Source: Gigantopelta aegis
Taxonomy: Eukaryota > Mollusca > Gastropoda > Neomphalida > Peltospiridae
Direction of reading: 5' to 3'
Assembly (NCBI RefSeq): GCF_016097555.1
Contig: NC_054702.1
Span: forward strand, 71,152,128 to 71,216,127
DNA length: 64,000 nucleotides
This document shows, in pieces, positions 54,001 to 60,793 of the stretch (positions are counted from its first letter, which is position 1; each line of letters starts with the position of its first letter). The notes beneath the pieces are model-generated. The model ran no database searches and was not told where the DNA came from. It worked only from the letters and a program-made list of their open reading frames with translations. The translations under genes were made by a program, and so were the position numbers.

Positions 54001-54717
54001 AGGACCACACAGATATTGAAAGAGGAAACCCGCTGTCGCCACTTCATGGGTTACTGCTTTCGATTAGCAGCAAGGGATCTTTTATATGCACCATCCCACA
54101 GACAGGATAGTACATACCACGACCTTTGTTATACCAGATCGAGAAATAGCCCAATGGACCCACCGACGGGAATCGATCGTAGATCGATCGCGCATCAGGC
54201 GAGCGCTGTACCACTGAGCTACGTCCCGCCCCTAAAAAGTATATACATGTAAAGTCTAAAGAATCCAGAACGCTCTTAATTTCCCGTCTTCGTCAAATAA
54301 GGCGAGTGATCACTCACACTCTCTTCCACACTCGCTTGGAAAGTTGTAGGAGAGCGGCAAATTGATCGCCTAGTAATGAACATTTTAATAAAATTTTATC
54401 TGCAACATCATATGATTGTCATAAACGTAAATAATGATAAATATTGACAACGAAAGGCTTTGATCTACTTTTGAGGGTAGGCGGTGGTGGTTATACTGTC
54501 CTGTTAGGGTGTTAATTGTTGAAATTATGCAGGGTCTAGGTAATTTTTAATTAACCATTCCATTATTTTAAAATTTGGTTGGTGAAAAGTGAGAGGTATG
54601 CTCCCGAATACTCCCTGGTTCCGATGCCATCGGTTACATATTATCATGTACAAAACACAGAACACGTTTTTACCTTTTCAAAGACGATATTTTCGATCCT
54701 GGTGTAGAAAACGACAT
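27424..54717 (-). CDS. PRR5: PRR5/PROTOR homologue, TORC2 subunit, whole gene, 9 exons
   Basis: PRR5 and PRR5L (PROTOR-1/2) bind Rictor as accessory subunits of TOR complex 2. Nine - strand exons joined by GT-AG introns give 272 codons, with every junction in phase. The HbrB-type core spans about residues 15-190. Recognisable blocks are SIQVAVVQLFQKKKL (vertebrate SIHNGVIAVFQRKGL), DQLLKKGMVILRE (vertebrate NQLLTKGMVILRD), GETWNYFFKEILPVLQ (vertebrate AETWDFFFSDVLPMLQ), LLGFRNIVLLKV, PPPIKQMLLVLQGV and KMIARVVVPYLGLRGLY. Vertebrate strings are from memory. The C-terminus is short (vertebrates have about 370-390 residues) but keeps an RRHS motif near the end. The ATG at 54717 has an in-frame TAA seven codons upstream. 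Intron 1 is about 16.4 kb and packed with mobile elements. PRR5 and PRR5L cannot be told apart here, since the vertebrate split is probably later. Confidence 0.92.
28176..28252. repeat. (CA)n microsatellite beside PRR5 exon 8
   Basis: About 38 CA units. Its end lies 24 bp from the exon 8 splice donor, so on the transcript it forms a long GU tract just inside the intron. Confidence 0.97.
28276..28435 (-). CDS. PRR5: PRR5-like exon 8
   Basis: A 160-nt exon with acceptor CCACAACAG and donor TTACAG|GTTTGC. It encodes GVPDLFPGENYFKLEKMIAR then VVVPYLGLRGLYLG. The vertebrate counterpart is EDYLRLETLVQKVVSPYLGTYGL. A CA microsatellite starts 24 bp beyond the donor. Confidence 0.94.
28709..28838. 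repeat. (GA)n(GATA)n(GA)n compound microsatellite
   Basis: A GA run, then GATA units and TATA, then about 39 GA units, in the PRR5 intron between exons 7 and 8. Confidence 0.97.
28918..29390. repeat. Direct duplication of about 140 bp, 330 bp apart
   Basis: The block from AACTACATACATTTACTGTG to TTGTTTCATAATATA occurs at 28918-29061 and 29254-29390 with few differences. The second copy contains a complete small TIR element (29214-29319, GCCCGAATTTAC against the reverse complement of AAATTCGGCCC). That element is related to the minisatellite-bearing one at 34652-35421. Confidence 0.85.
29517..29581 (-). CDS. PRR5: PRR5-like exon 7
   Basis: A 65-nt exon with acceptor CACTTCCAG and donor TTACAG|GTCTGT. 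It encodes AIEHNRNETPPPIKQMLLVL then Q. QMLLVLQ is identical in vertebrate PRR5. Confidence 0.94.
30138..30213 (-). CDS. PRR5: PRR5-like exon 6
   Basis: A 76-nt exon with acceptor GACTCTTGCAG-like (CTTGCAG) and donor CGAAG|GTTAGT. It encodes THDVSIRDVTLLGFRNIVLL then KVSIE, aligning with the PRR5L block RQISLLGFRDLVLLKVKL. Confidence 0.94.
30249..30380. repeat. SINE-like tail fragment
   Basis: GTTTAACGACACCCCAGCAC, then CAGCTATTGGGTGTCAAACT, resembles a reversed, diverged SINE tail with a different junction from tails A and B. Low detail. Confidence 0.4.
30765..30820 (+). mobile_element. Fragment of the Leu-like SINE head
   Basis: GGCTGGTAGGTACTGGGTTC then GCACCCCTGTACCGGCTCCA is the B-box part of the second SINE superfamily. 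Confidence 0.5.
31500..31802 (-). mobile_element. SINE, head 1 partly lost, tail A
   Basis: Reverse tail A (GAAGGAAATGCTTTATTTAAC), the body and the B-box region GGGGATCGATCC are present. The copy stops before the A box. It lies between PRR5 exons 5 and 6. Confidence 0.88.
32065..32660 (+). mobile_element. Two degraded SINE fragments flanking PRR5 exon 5
   Basis: 32065-32145 is a SINE body relic (ATATGTACTGTTCTGTCTGT). 32503-32660 is a relic of the second SINE superfamily (GATGGTAGGTACTAGCTTTG, then GACAACTCAGATAAAGTGTG). Exon 5 lies between them. Confidence 0.45.
32209..32300 (-). CDS. PRR5: PRR5-like exon 5
   Basis: A 92-nt exon with acceptor TTTGCCAG and donor TTCCG|GTGAGT. It encodes ADLLQMLGETWNYFFKEILP then VLQSMLYPLP. 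This is the family-defining ETWxxFFxxxLPxLQxxxYP block. Confidence 0.95.
32740..32797 (-). CDS. PRR5: PRR5-like exon 4
   Basis: A 58-nt exon with acceptor TTTTTTCAG and donor AAGAG|GTGAAC. It encodes DQLLKKGMVILRENIKNER. The block LLxKGMVILR is nearly identical to vertebrate PRR5. Confidence 0.93.
33545..33961. repeat. 52-bp minisatellite, about 8 copies
   Basis: The unit holds CAGGATAGCACAACCACTAC, GTACAGGCTACCGTGGCTGG and TCACCCAGCGCT. Copies differ by scattered point changes and one shortened unit. GC-rich compared with its surroundings. It lies between PRR5 exons 3 and 4. Confidence 0.95.
34652..35421. mobile_element. TIR element carrying a 51-52-bp minisatellite (14 copies)
   Basis: The left end AGGCCAAATTTAACAAGCC and the reverse complement of the right end AGGCCGAACTTACGAAGTC match at about 19 of 24 positions. 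Between them are 14 units of TAACTACATACATTTACAAT, GCTTTAACACCTGTTTTAGT and CTTACACACG. A one-unit relative is at 29214-29319. It lies about 200 bp from PRR5 exon 3. Confidence 0.85.
35623..35671 (-). CDS. PRR5: PRR5-like exon 3
   Basis: A 49-nt exon with acceptor CTATTTGCAG and donor ACAAG|GTGAGA. It encodes YLSETEMGSLIYDYYK (vertebrate LLKTELGSFFTEYLQ). The end of a Tc1 element lies only about 25 bp upstream of the acceptor. Confidence 0.88.
35696..37216 (+). mobile_element. Tc1-type DNA transposon, about 1.5 kb, defective
   Basis: Terminal inverted repeats begin CACACAATGAAAACGC at 35696 and end with the complement (GAGTTTTCATTGTGTG) at 37216. The transposase reading frame lies between, broken. 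The length is normal for Tc1/mariner. A TA target duplication is not clean. It lies in PRR5 intron 2, with its left end about 25 bp from the exon 3 acceptor. Confidence 0.88.
35988..36990 (+). pseudogene. Tc1-family DD34E transposase, four disruptions
   Basis: An N-terminal helix-turn-helix region (MSRLGEEQKERALGMV, then SQSQVARTFRVHPSTIGRLV) precedes the DDE catalytic domain. The first acidic residue is in IVFSDEYRF, the second in LLFQQDNARPHTA and the third in SPDLNPHEHV. The last two are 34 residues apart, which defines the Tc1 DD34E group. Lesions are a TGA at 36303-36305, a frameshift near 36475, a TAA at 36754-36756 and a one-base loss near 36815. A run of 26 G follows at 37017. The element cannot make an intact enzyme but is recent enough to align throughout. 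Confidence 0.93.
37316..37606 (-). mobile_element. Full-length SINE, head 1, tail B
   Basis: Reverse tail B (TTTTGTTTAACGACACCACT), the body, then the head with B-box GGGATCGATCCC and A-box CACTGGGTTACGTCCGCCCC. A smaller related fragment follows at about 37700-37760. Confidence 0.92.
37796..38155. mobile_element. Non-coding TIR element with GTACG termini
   Basis: The left end TCATAGGGTACGAGACAGGG and the reverse complement of the right end TCATAGGCGTACGGGCTCCC match with gaps. The interior has C-rich tracts and TTCGGGCAAAA. Its right half recurs at 59715-59845 (ATTCGGGCATTTTCG). It lies about 80 bp from PRR5 exon 2 on the donor side. Confidence 0.65.
38234..38314 (-). CDS. PRR5: PRR5-like exon 2
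   Basis: An 81-nt exon with acceptor AATTTGTAG and donor GTTCG|GTATGA. It encodes IQVAVVQLFQKKKLKENELG then SLQETV. This is the first helix of the HbrB-type domain. Confidence 0.88.
38520..38880 (-). repeat. Dispersed GTCTGTCTGTCC repeat, reverse copy with a 27-bp G run
   Basis: Reverse relatives of the family at 500-770: GGACAGACGGACAGACGGAC at 38799, with GTCCGGAAAACAAATTTC and a second pairing block TAGCTCGATGGCTAGAGGCA / TAGCTCGAGGCATTG. A G27 homopolymer lies at 38584-38610. Confidence 0.55.
39615..39702. repeat. (GA)n microsatellite
   Basis: About 41 GA units ending in CACACA, in PRR5 intron 1. Confidence 0.97.
40116..40173. repeat. (AC)n microsatellite
   Basis: About 29 AC units followed by a degenerate CA-rich stretch to about 40210. 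Confidence 0.97.
40312..40560 (-). mobile_element. Decayed SINE fragments
   Basis: ACAGGACAACCCATACCACG, then GGCCTTTGATATACCAGTCG at 40317-40356, is clear SINE body in reverse. 40435-40560 is a further, more decayed copy. The flanking DNA to 41480 holds nothing I recognise. Confidence 0.6.
41487..41680. mobile_element. Half copy of the TTAA-bounded element
   Basis: AAGGGACAGTCCTGAGTTTG, then GTTATCGACTAACAGACTTT, matches the left half of 23430-23820. The opposite terminus is missing. Confidence 0.7.
41960..43784 (-). pseudogene. Decayed non-LTR retrotransposon reverse transcriptase
   Basis: On the - strand several frames together give an RT-like series: ISSKQWAEHFSSLF (pre-RT linker), LPITEEEI and a GPDGI-like block near 43480. 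A GGILNPQMFTVFINRL block near 42850 equals the usual GxPQGxxLSPxLFxxxxNDL. An FPDDVL box near 42745 equals FADD/YADD, then a YRYLGI-like block and a C-terminal stretch SLQLNENRLPHQCYKMLR near 42200. Stops and frameshifts are numerous. A SINE fragment interrupts it at 42906-42986. The clade is not assigned. Confidence 0.75.
42906..42986 (-). mobile_element. Tail-B SINE fragment nested in the LINE remnant
   Basis: ATTTCAGTGAACATA at 42891-42905 and ATTTCAGTGAATATA at 42987-43001 form a 15-bp target duplication with one difference. Only the last 80 bp of a tail-B SINE was inserted. The LINE homology continues on both sides. Confidence 0.88.
43890..44530. repeat. Imperfect tandem repeats of ~83 bp and ~65 bp
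   Basis: An ~83-bp unit (CAACATATTATTTACTCAAT, then GTTACAAGTAGTTTGATT and GGAGAAGAAA) occurs about three times at 44283-44530 and once, diverged, at 43905-43980. Between them a unit with CTCAACATAGAAATATATGC, then CCAATATCTCTGCAATC, is duplicated at 44072 and 44137. Confidence 0.75.
44928..45034. repeat. Compound CA/GA microsatellite
   Basis: CGCACGCACACA runs into CA, about 20 GA units and CA again. All open frames through it are dipeptide artefacts. Confidence 0.95.
45050..47430. other. PRR5 intron 1 stretch without recognisable genes
   Basis: Short overlapping open frames at 45155-45473 and 46498-46722 match nothing I know. A reversed tail-B SINE scrap lies at 45950-46007 (AACGACACCACTAGAGCACA). 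A B-box-like GATTCGATCCCCGCC at 46544 may be a relic SINE head. Confidence 0.35.
47452..47957 (-). mobile_element. SINE (tail B) split by a nested MITE
   Basis: Reverse tail B and body run to 47660 (GGAGCACTGG). The SINE resumes at 47842 (ACTGGTAGAAACGGGAGC) and ends near GATTCCGCCCC. The insertion at 47661-47841 duplicated ACTGG. Confidence 0.88.
47661..47841. mobile_element. 181-bp MITE with CASTGGCGTAGGAAG termini, nested in a SINE
   Basis: The left end CACTGGCGTAGGAAG and the reverse complement of the right end CAGTGGCGTAGGAAG differ at one base. ACTGG at 47656-47660 and 47842-47846 is a 5-bp target duplication. The host SINE reads through correctly once the element and one copy are removed. 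The interior holds C/CA tracts and no reading frame. Confidence 0.9.
48681..48749. mobile_element. 69-bp near-perfect foldback with 9-bp direct flanks
   Basis: The arms 48681-48709 (CATCTTCATA, CATCAAGG, CTAATATTCGT) and 48721-48749 are reverse complements with one mismatch, around an 11-nt loop. AGGGATGGG directly abuts both sides (48672-48680 and 48750-48758), as a target duplication would. It could instead be a microRNA-like hairpin. Confidence 0.85.
49684..49853 (-). mobile_element. SINE fragment, tail B
   Basis: AACACCACTAGAGCATATTG, GGCTATTGGATATCGAACAT and a decayed body. The head is lost. Confidence 0.75.
50613..50949 (-). mobile_element. Full-length SINE, head 1, tail A, 17-bp target duplication
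   Basis: The exact repeat CATGGGTATAGGTTGAA lies at 50596-50612 and 50950-50966. The tail is an A-rich (GAAA)n. Body and head 1 (CACTGGGCTACGTCCCGTCC in reverse) are complete. Probably a young copy. Confidence 0.96.
51110..51335 (+). repeat. Dispersed GTCTGTCTGTCC repeat
   Basis: GTACGTCTGTCCGTCTGTCC, then GATCAAGTTTGACTTTTATT and GTTATGGCCCTTGAACTTAG. This copy preserves the order of blocks seen at 500-770. Confidence 0.65.
51341..51690 (+). mobile_element. SINE tail A followed by a tail-B SINE
   Basis: 51341-51418 is only the tail A end (GACGCCATATAACCG to (CCTT)n). It is directly followed at 51429 by a SINE starting inside head 1 (GGTGGGCCCATTGG) and running through the body to tail B (GTGGTGTCGTTAAACAAAAC). 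Confidence 0.85.
53924..54232 (-). mobile_element. Near full-length SINE, head 1, tail A
   Basis: Reverse tail A, body and head 1 with an internal gap of about 25 bp near 54138 (the CCAGTG region). The flanks AAAATTATAT and AAAAAGTATAT may be a decayed target duplication. It lies about 440 bp from PRR5 exon 1. Confidence 0.9.
54674..54717 (-). CDS. PRR5: PRR5-like exon 1 with start codon
   Basis: It encodes MSFSTPGSKISSLK plus two bases (AG) before the donor AAAAG|GTAAAA. AG plus the first T of exon 2 makes serine, so the join reads LKSIQVAVV, matching the vertebrate WNSIHNGVI. An in-frame TAA seven codons upstream and a purine at -3 support this ATG. The exon is small and lies 16.4 kb from the next one, so a cDNA would be decisive. 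Confidence 0.7.
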
Positions 54718-56435
54718 TTCTCTGTCGATACTTTGTTAGACGATTTATCCAACTGAACCTGTTTCTCCCTCTGGTGGTGTCTGTTTATTCACTTAGCTGG
54801 ATACTGTTTTTGTCTTTTGATTTCCATTTTGAGTTGTTAAAACAAATATTGGCTTCCGTTATCGCTTACAATCAATAACACTTCCATTTACAAATTCACT
54901 TACTGCAATTGTCTATGCAGTTGGCTGAAACCTGTATTGCGAAAAACTATAAATCCATCATGTAACGAGGAAATATTGTTGACATTTGTTTCATTTGCAA
55001 AGCGAACAAATATAGTGATACCAGTTCCGCAATGTTCACACGGCGTCTACCAGCGGTCTTGCCGAGTCATATGATAGAAGAATCGTAATTTGTGTTTAAG
55101 TGAATCAGCGATTCTTTCCTTTGGGGTTTTGTTCTGTAGTCCAAACAGTTAATATGCTTTCACTGTTAAAATAATGACGTCCGATGATTTTCACGGATAC
55201 ACTGTGGGTGTTTTGTTGAAACTTCATCTGTCGAGGTCCTTTAGGAAGTTGTGAACAACACACGTAAACTGTCAAGATACTGCCATGTCACGACTGTATC
55301 GTCCGCGTCAGAATAAAAATCTCCCTGGAGTAACACAAACATATGTTAATGTTAATGAATTCAACAATGACGACGATAATGCCGATGATGAAGGCGTCGA
55401 TGTTGATGTTGTCGATGTTAATATTCACGATGATAAAGTTGAATACGATGATGATCAGGAATGATCTCAAAAGTAATGTACCACAGAAAAAAAATGCGAC
55501 AATGATCAAGGTATGCACTAAATTCCACGACTTACGGACTTGCTCGTTTTCTTGCACATTGTAATCACACTTTATATATCACCAACGACAACTTACGGAT
55601 TCTTGCACAGTGTAATCACACTTTATATTACCTTTCTGATTTCCAGGGCTACGCATCGTGTTCGCTGCCATGGAATGACGTTAATAACAGTTGATACAGG
55701 TGATTTTGGACATTACCGTAAAATAAGTACACAGTACACATCGGAATAACGTCGCAATCCTGTATTATGACTTTGTTCCGTCGAATATACACGCGCGTGT
55801 GTTGCACGACTGCGCGGTTTCCAGTCAGTTGACGTCTGCAGCTTACAGCGATAAAAGCCGTCTGGTTAACAAATTCAGAAACCGCTATAAACAAGCATTA
55901 AAACTCTCCTTCAACAGAGTGCGTGGATAACAATGAAAGTGTCATTATTGACAATAATAATTCACCAAAGTTCTTAAGAGATTTCTGCGTTTGGTGACAC
56001 ACATTTGCTAACCTGTCGTGTTTAATTTCGAAACATAAATCATCGCAACCTGTCCTGCACTGCAGTGTAAAAATACCCACTTACAGCCACCATTAATTAA
56101 CAAACTGTCAAGAAGTGAACTATGTAAGAAAGGTGCTGGATTAATTACGGAACACCCAGAGGCGGTATCTCGAAAGATCGATAGTAAAATATCTACCTTT
56201 AACCTCAGCTCTGTTCTAGGTTTTGAACACCGAAGTAATATGTAAATATAAAAGTGATTGTGTCGCGAAGTAAAACGCAATAAAATTGTAGGTGCGTTGA
56301 GCGGTCAGTATAAACGTCCTATATTATTAAAGGCTTACATGGCAGAATATGGTGTTCATTTGCGTAGCATTGCTATGCCGTGTAAAACATTTTTATACTG
56401 AAGGCCATTAGAAACGCACCCCGGAACTAATGGAA
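54718..56435. promoter_or_regulatory. Probable PRR5 5' UTR and promoter region
   Basis: The region upstream (higher coordinates) of the - strand start at 54717. It has no SINE and no long open frame. A cryptic GAT-rich simple stretch lies at 55330-55460, and a ~50-bp duplication (TTGCACANTGTAATCACACT) at 55553-55640. I cannot identify a TATA box or start site with confidence. Confidence 0.3.
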
Positions 56436-56437
56436 GG

Positions 56438-56478
56438 GATAAATGTTTTCTTTAATGACGCACTCAACACATTTTAAT
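56438..56478 (-). mobile_element. Scrap of SINE tail A
   Basis: AAATGTTTTCTTTAATGACG, then CACTCAACACATTTTA, at the boundary of the LINE fragment. Confidence 0.6.
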
Positions 56479-56484
56479 TAATTA

Positions 56485-57653
56485 ATGTTATATAATAACC
56501 ACTATGTGAAGGACCTGCAAAAAATGCATACTGATGTACTCATGCAAAATGCCAGTCAATATGAAGAGCTTTCTCCAAATGTCTGGTCACCAACACACCA
56601 TTTCTCAGAAATCAAATTGGATGTTCCAGTAATTACAACAAAGGGGGAGCAATCACCATCTCAACAGCTGGCACTCACCCAAGAAATGATAGACAGGCGA
56701 TATCCAAAGACAACCTGGATCCATGCATTTACAGATGGTTCAGCGGAGAATGCTATACGAAAAGGTGGAAGTGGAGTATACATCAGTAATCCATTCCAGT
56801 TGGTGAGCTAAGCACAAACTACAGAGCAGAATTGCTGGTTATCCTTGAATGTATACATGTAGTTCATATTTACAGCTATGTAATATAGGTCGCCAAGTAT
56901 ATTGTATGAATATAGAAGAGGGCCTCGTAAGTTGTGAAACTTGTGCCCAATTCTTTTGTTATTTGTACAATAAAATATGTTTACAATCAATCAATCAATT
57001 GCAAGCCCTGATTGCCGTGACAGAGCTTCTAATAAAAAAAAGGAAAGAAACAGAATACAGTGCTTTTAACAGACTTCTTGTCAGCTCTCCAGTCACTTTC
57101 ATCAGGACCCTCAGAACTTCTGATTAGAAAATTGCAAGAAAAACTGAATGCTCTTAATCAAAGCTGCAAGGTGATACTAGAGTGGATCCCATCACATGTA
57201 GGAGTTGCAGGCAACGAAAAGGCCGACCAGTTGGCCAAAACAGGCAGCTGCCTCCCACAACCTAACTCTTCCATATCATACAGTGAAGCCAAGAGAATCC
57301 TAAAACGAAAATTCAAATGTGATTGGAAGACGAGGTATGGTGGATACAGCCCTGACTGTGATAGCATTAACCAACTAGACAGAAAAGAACAAACTTTAAT
57401 CTTCCGTCTTCGCACTGGACATTGTGGCCTAAAGAAGCACCTAATAAGGATAGGACTTGCAGAGGTGGCTCAATATGAATGTGGTGCTGAAGAGCAAATA
57501 CCGGAACACGTTCTACAAACCTGCCCGCACCTAGAAGAAATCCGACGGAAAGTTTGAACGGAAGACACGTCCCTCAACACCAAACTTTGGGGACCTGTCG
57601 ACGACCTCCGGAAATCGGCAGACTTCATCACCACATTCGGTTTACTGATATGA
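56485..57653 (+). pseudogene. LINE ORF2 C-terminal part: RNase H and zinc-knuckle region, broken
   Basis: 5'-truncated after the RT domain. RNase H landmarks are TDGSAENAIRKGGSGVYI (first Asp), STNYRAEL (Glu), LLTDFLSALQSL (Asp) and WIPSHVGVAGNEKADQLAK (His, Asp). The C-terminal RLRTGHCGLKKHL...YECG...PEHVLQTCPHL is the usual Cys/His motif of RNase H-bearing LINEs of the I/Jockey/Ingi type. It ends FGLLI at TGA 57651. Lesions are a 161-bp insertion (56836-56996), a frameshift near 57060 and a Trp-to-stop at about 57556. Confidence 0.9.
56836..56996 (+). mobile_element. 5'-truncated retroelement tail inside the LINE, 6-bp target duplication
   Basis: AATTGC at 56830-56835 and 56997-57002. Removing the insert and one copy restores the RNase H frame RAELQALIAVTELLI. 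The insert ends TGTACAATAAAATATGTTTA then a (CAAT)n tail, typical of a 3' LINE end. Confidence 0.92.
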
Positions 57654-57654
57654 C

Positions 57655-58179
57655 GGCCGTAAAAAGATTGAACGCAGAAGATATAATTGCGTCATACATA
57701 TGGGTAAGGACCATACATATGCTAGAGAACTTGCTTACAGTTGGAACATTTAGTATGCTCCTTCTGTCTGTTTTTATCATTTTCAACTGAGAAAACACTA
57801 TTTCACATTCAGCACTGCTCAAAGGCAGAGTTAGTGCTACAGACACAAGCTTGGCTAGCAGTGGATACATTGCCTGTAGTCCACTTTTATCAGGGCCCAA
57901 AAGTACTTTTCCAATCCCTGGGAAAGTCTTATCAAATGTGCTGGATGACATCAATGAAAGAAAAATTGTCCTCTCCATTAGAAGATTCTATTCAAGCATG
58001 TTGAAGTGAACAGCAAGAGCTTCCATCTCCATTTCTCTATGCAATGCAGGAACATCCTCATCCAGTGAAGACACATCCAATATTGCCAAATAATTGACTA
58101 TATCGCTATCCTGAAACCCAAGTTTTTGTCTCTTGTGCCATTCAAACCGCATTGATCCAAATGTTGCTATTTTAAACAC
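57655..58179 (-). pseudogene. hAT transposase C-terminal fragment with one in-frame stop
   Basis: On the - strand the frame runs from 58179 with one TAG at 57990-57988. It includes YPLLAKLVSVALTLPLSSAE then CEIVFSQLKMIKTDRRS, the hAT dimerisation domain signature (PxSSAxxERxFS). The preceding part (FEWHKRQKLGFQDSDIVNYL) fits the same family. It abuts the LINE stop at 57653 directly. No terminal repeats were found, so it is a stranded fragment. Confidence 0.85.
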
Positions 58180-58954
58180 AATTGAAATGAAATAAAAATG
58201 GGTTTATTATTATATAAAACAAATATTTATTTAGAATAGATCATTCCTGCGGTGACCTTATTATGTTGTCCGCAAATAAACTACTGCGGTTTATGTAGTC
58301 GTTCAACTGCGGACAAGTTTATTCCGTTAATTTTATCAAAGAATTATTATTGTTAATACGATTGTTTTTTGGTTTTTTAAAATTAAGTATATGTATCATA
58401 TTATAAGAGATTCTTAAAATACATAAATGTATTCTCTCATTCTGAAACGTTTTACTCGAAATTTGGTAGACATATCCAGTGAAAACGTTTGAAGAAATAA
58501 ATTATATTACGTGACCGATGCCATTGTGCATGTGACGTGAGATACTATTTTTGTGAATGTTTTTTGTTTTTGTTTTTAAAGTGACACCGGGATAAAAATA
58601 GAAACATGGATTTTCAAGAACTATCTGTAGTCTCATTATCAATTTGCAGACAATAAAATGAAATGTTTAATGTACGAAAATGCAATGTAGTGGCAGTATG
58701 GTCGAGATTGTCCGCATTTTGCCGATGTCCGCAATTAGCCGAATCTCACCTATATAGTCCGTCCGCAGGAAACGCCTTTTTTCATGCTATGAAATTTACT
58801 ACAATTTATTTATTTCTGAGCGGATTGATTTGTAAATTGCACAGGAAAATAGTATTGTTTTGTTATTTCCAAAACACTTTTACTTTTCTTCTTACGTCAA
58901 ACAAGACTGAAATTATAAAAAAATATGTAGGCCTATATTAATTTATAGAATGAT

Positions 58955-59073
58955 GGGACGGACTAAACCGGTTTCCTCTCTATGACTGTATGTAAAAATT
59001 ACCAAATGTTTGACATCCAATAGCCGATTACTAGTAAATCAATGTGTCGTTAAACAACACGCACTTTAACTTT
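58955..59073 (+). mobile_element. Tail-B SINE fragment
   Basis: GGTTTCCTCTCTATGACTGT, then GACATCCAATAGCCGATTAC and GTGTCGTTAAACAACACGCA. Confidence 0.75.
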
Positions 59074-59714
59074 GTACCTAACGTTAAATTAATCTGATAT
59101 GACAGGAATAATCGTAGGATAGGATTAAGAAAAAAACTAAAATTGTTGTTCGCGAGCGCTCGTCCTTTTGTATTTAGCAAGTAACTGCGTTTTGTATGAC
59201 GTCATTGGGACAAACTGTGTGGAATATTTAACGTCAACTTGGCGTACATTTTTAAACCCGTAAGTTTTTGGTGAGGTTTACGTGAAGCAAAATTTGTCAT
59301 ATTTTACCGCCCCCCTCCCCATGTATCGTTTTATAATGCTAAAGCCATCCCCTCTCTAAAAGTACGCAACTCTCGTTCGATTCACTCCACCTCCTACCCT
59401 CCCGCTTTTCCCGCCACAATGACGTAATATGGACCAATATTGATCAGGCCCTATTAGATTTTCGGTTTGTATTTCTGTTTGGTTTAGTAGGCTAAAATTA
59501 CTAAATAGAAAAATCATCTGCCAAAAATCGAAACAGAAAGGACTGGCTGCATTATACTTTTTTTTTTTATATATATATAATGGGGAAATTCAACGAATTG
59601 GGCTACGTAACGCAAACTTTGGTTTGTTTCTTTAGGCCTATACCCCACCCCCATAACGTTTTGTAACGCTAAGACTACTCCCGCGTCTAAAATTACGTAA
59701 CATAATGATATTAA

Positions 59715-59845
59715 GCATACGAGACGGGGGTGCAGGAGGGTAACTCTGTATATGTAGCTGTTTGGTGGTAATACTGATATGAATAAATCTTGTAATCCAG
59801 ATTCGGGCATTTTCGTTTAATTTGGGCAAAAATTGCTCTCCTACC
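59715..59845. mobile_element. Fragment of the GTACG-terminus element
   Basis: CGAGACGGGGGTGCAGGAGG, then CAGATTCGGGCATTTTCG, matches parts of 37796-38155. Confidence 0.55.
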
Positions 59846-60430
59846 TTTATTTTTCGTTAGATTTTACTCACATTTTGTCCAGACAGAAATCTAGGAAAAA
59901 CCATTGCAATGACACAGATTCCACATACTAGATGATAACCATGTCACCAATATCGACTTCGCTGAGATCGCATAGGGCAAAAATCATGTGATTTTGTGCC
60001 GGCTGCCATTTTGACTTTTTATGGAATATTCTCCAAGAGGGGTGAAAGGATATGACTTAATCTAGCAACGTCATAACATGTTATGATAATAAAAGCAAAC
60101 GTGATGACGTCATATTAATTTTTAAAATTATGTTTTGTTTGTTTAAATATACCACTAAAGATCATTGATTTTATATTAATTATGTCACGTACTTTGGAGG
60201 CTTTCACCCCTCTTGAAAAATATTCCATAAAAAAAAAAGCAAAATGGCAGACGGCTGAAAACTGCATGTATTTTGCCCTATGCAATCTCAGCAAAGTCGA
60301 TACTGGCGACATCGTTATAGTCTCATATGTGGAAGCTGTGTCACTGTAATGTTTTTTTTCACAACTTGTGTGTGGACAAAATTTGGGGGAAATGTAACGG
60401 TAATTATAGGTAGGAGAGTAATTTTTTGTA
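59825..60430. mobile_element. Long inverted repeat, arms of about 240 bp
   Basis: Left arm 59825-60072 and right arm 60190-60430 are reverse complements at roughly 80% by eye: CTCTCCTACC...CATAGGGCAAAA...GCCATTTTG...TATGGAATATT...AAGAGGGGTGAAA. The spacer of about 115 bp includes a decayed tail-B scrap. Probably a foldback or long-TIR DNA element. Confidence 0.85.
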
Positions 60431-60589
60431 GTTGTTAACAATTTGGAGGGTTTTTTAAATAATAATTTGTTCAAGAACAAAACAAAAATAACTAGCTGCA
60501 TTTTACGTCATAAATAGAAACCAGACATTAGGCCTACGTAACTATTCCCCCCCCCCCCCCCCCCCCAAAAAAAAAAAAAAAAAAAAAAA

Positions 60590-60735
60590 GAAGTTTGTTT
60601 TGTGTAACGACACCACTACTAGGGACTAGAGCACATTGATTCATTAATCATCGGTTATTGGATTTCAAATATTTGGTAATTTTATCATAGTGTTAGAGAG
60701 GAAACGCGCTACATTTTATCATGATACGCGGTGTT
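60590..60735 (-). mobile_element. Tail-B SINE fragment behind a C/A homopolymer run
   Basis: GTTTGTTTTGTGTAACGACA, then CATCGGTTATTGGATTTCAA, follows a C-run and A-run at 60547-60589. Confidence 0.75.
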
Positions 60736-60793
60736 TGTGGTAATACGTTAGTACCAATAACCGTTGTCGGTTCCACGAAGTGATCATGTGACT

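Noticed and set aside
55343-55564. Methionine-rich frame
   Set aside because: Arises from a degenerate GAT/GATG simple repeat.
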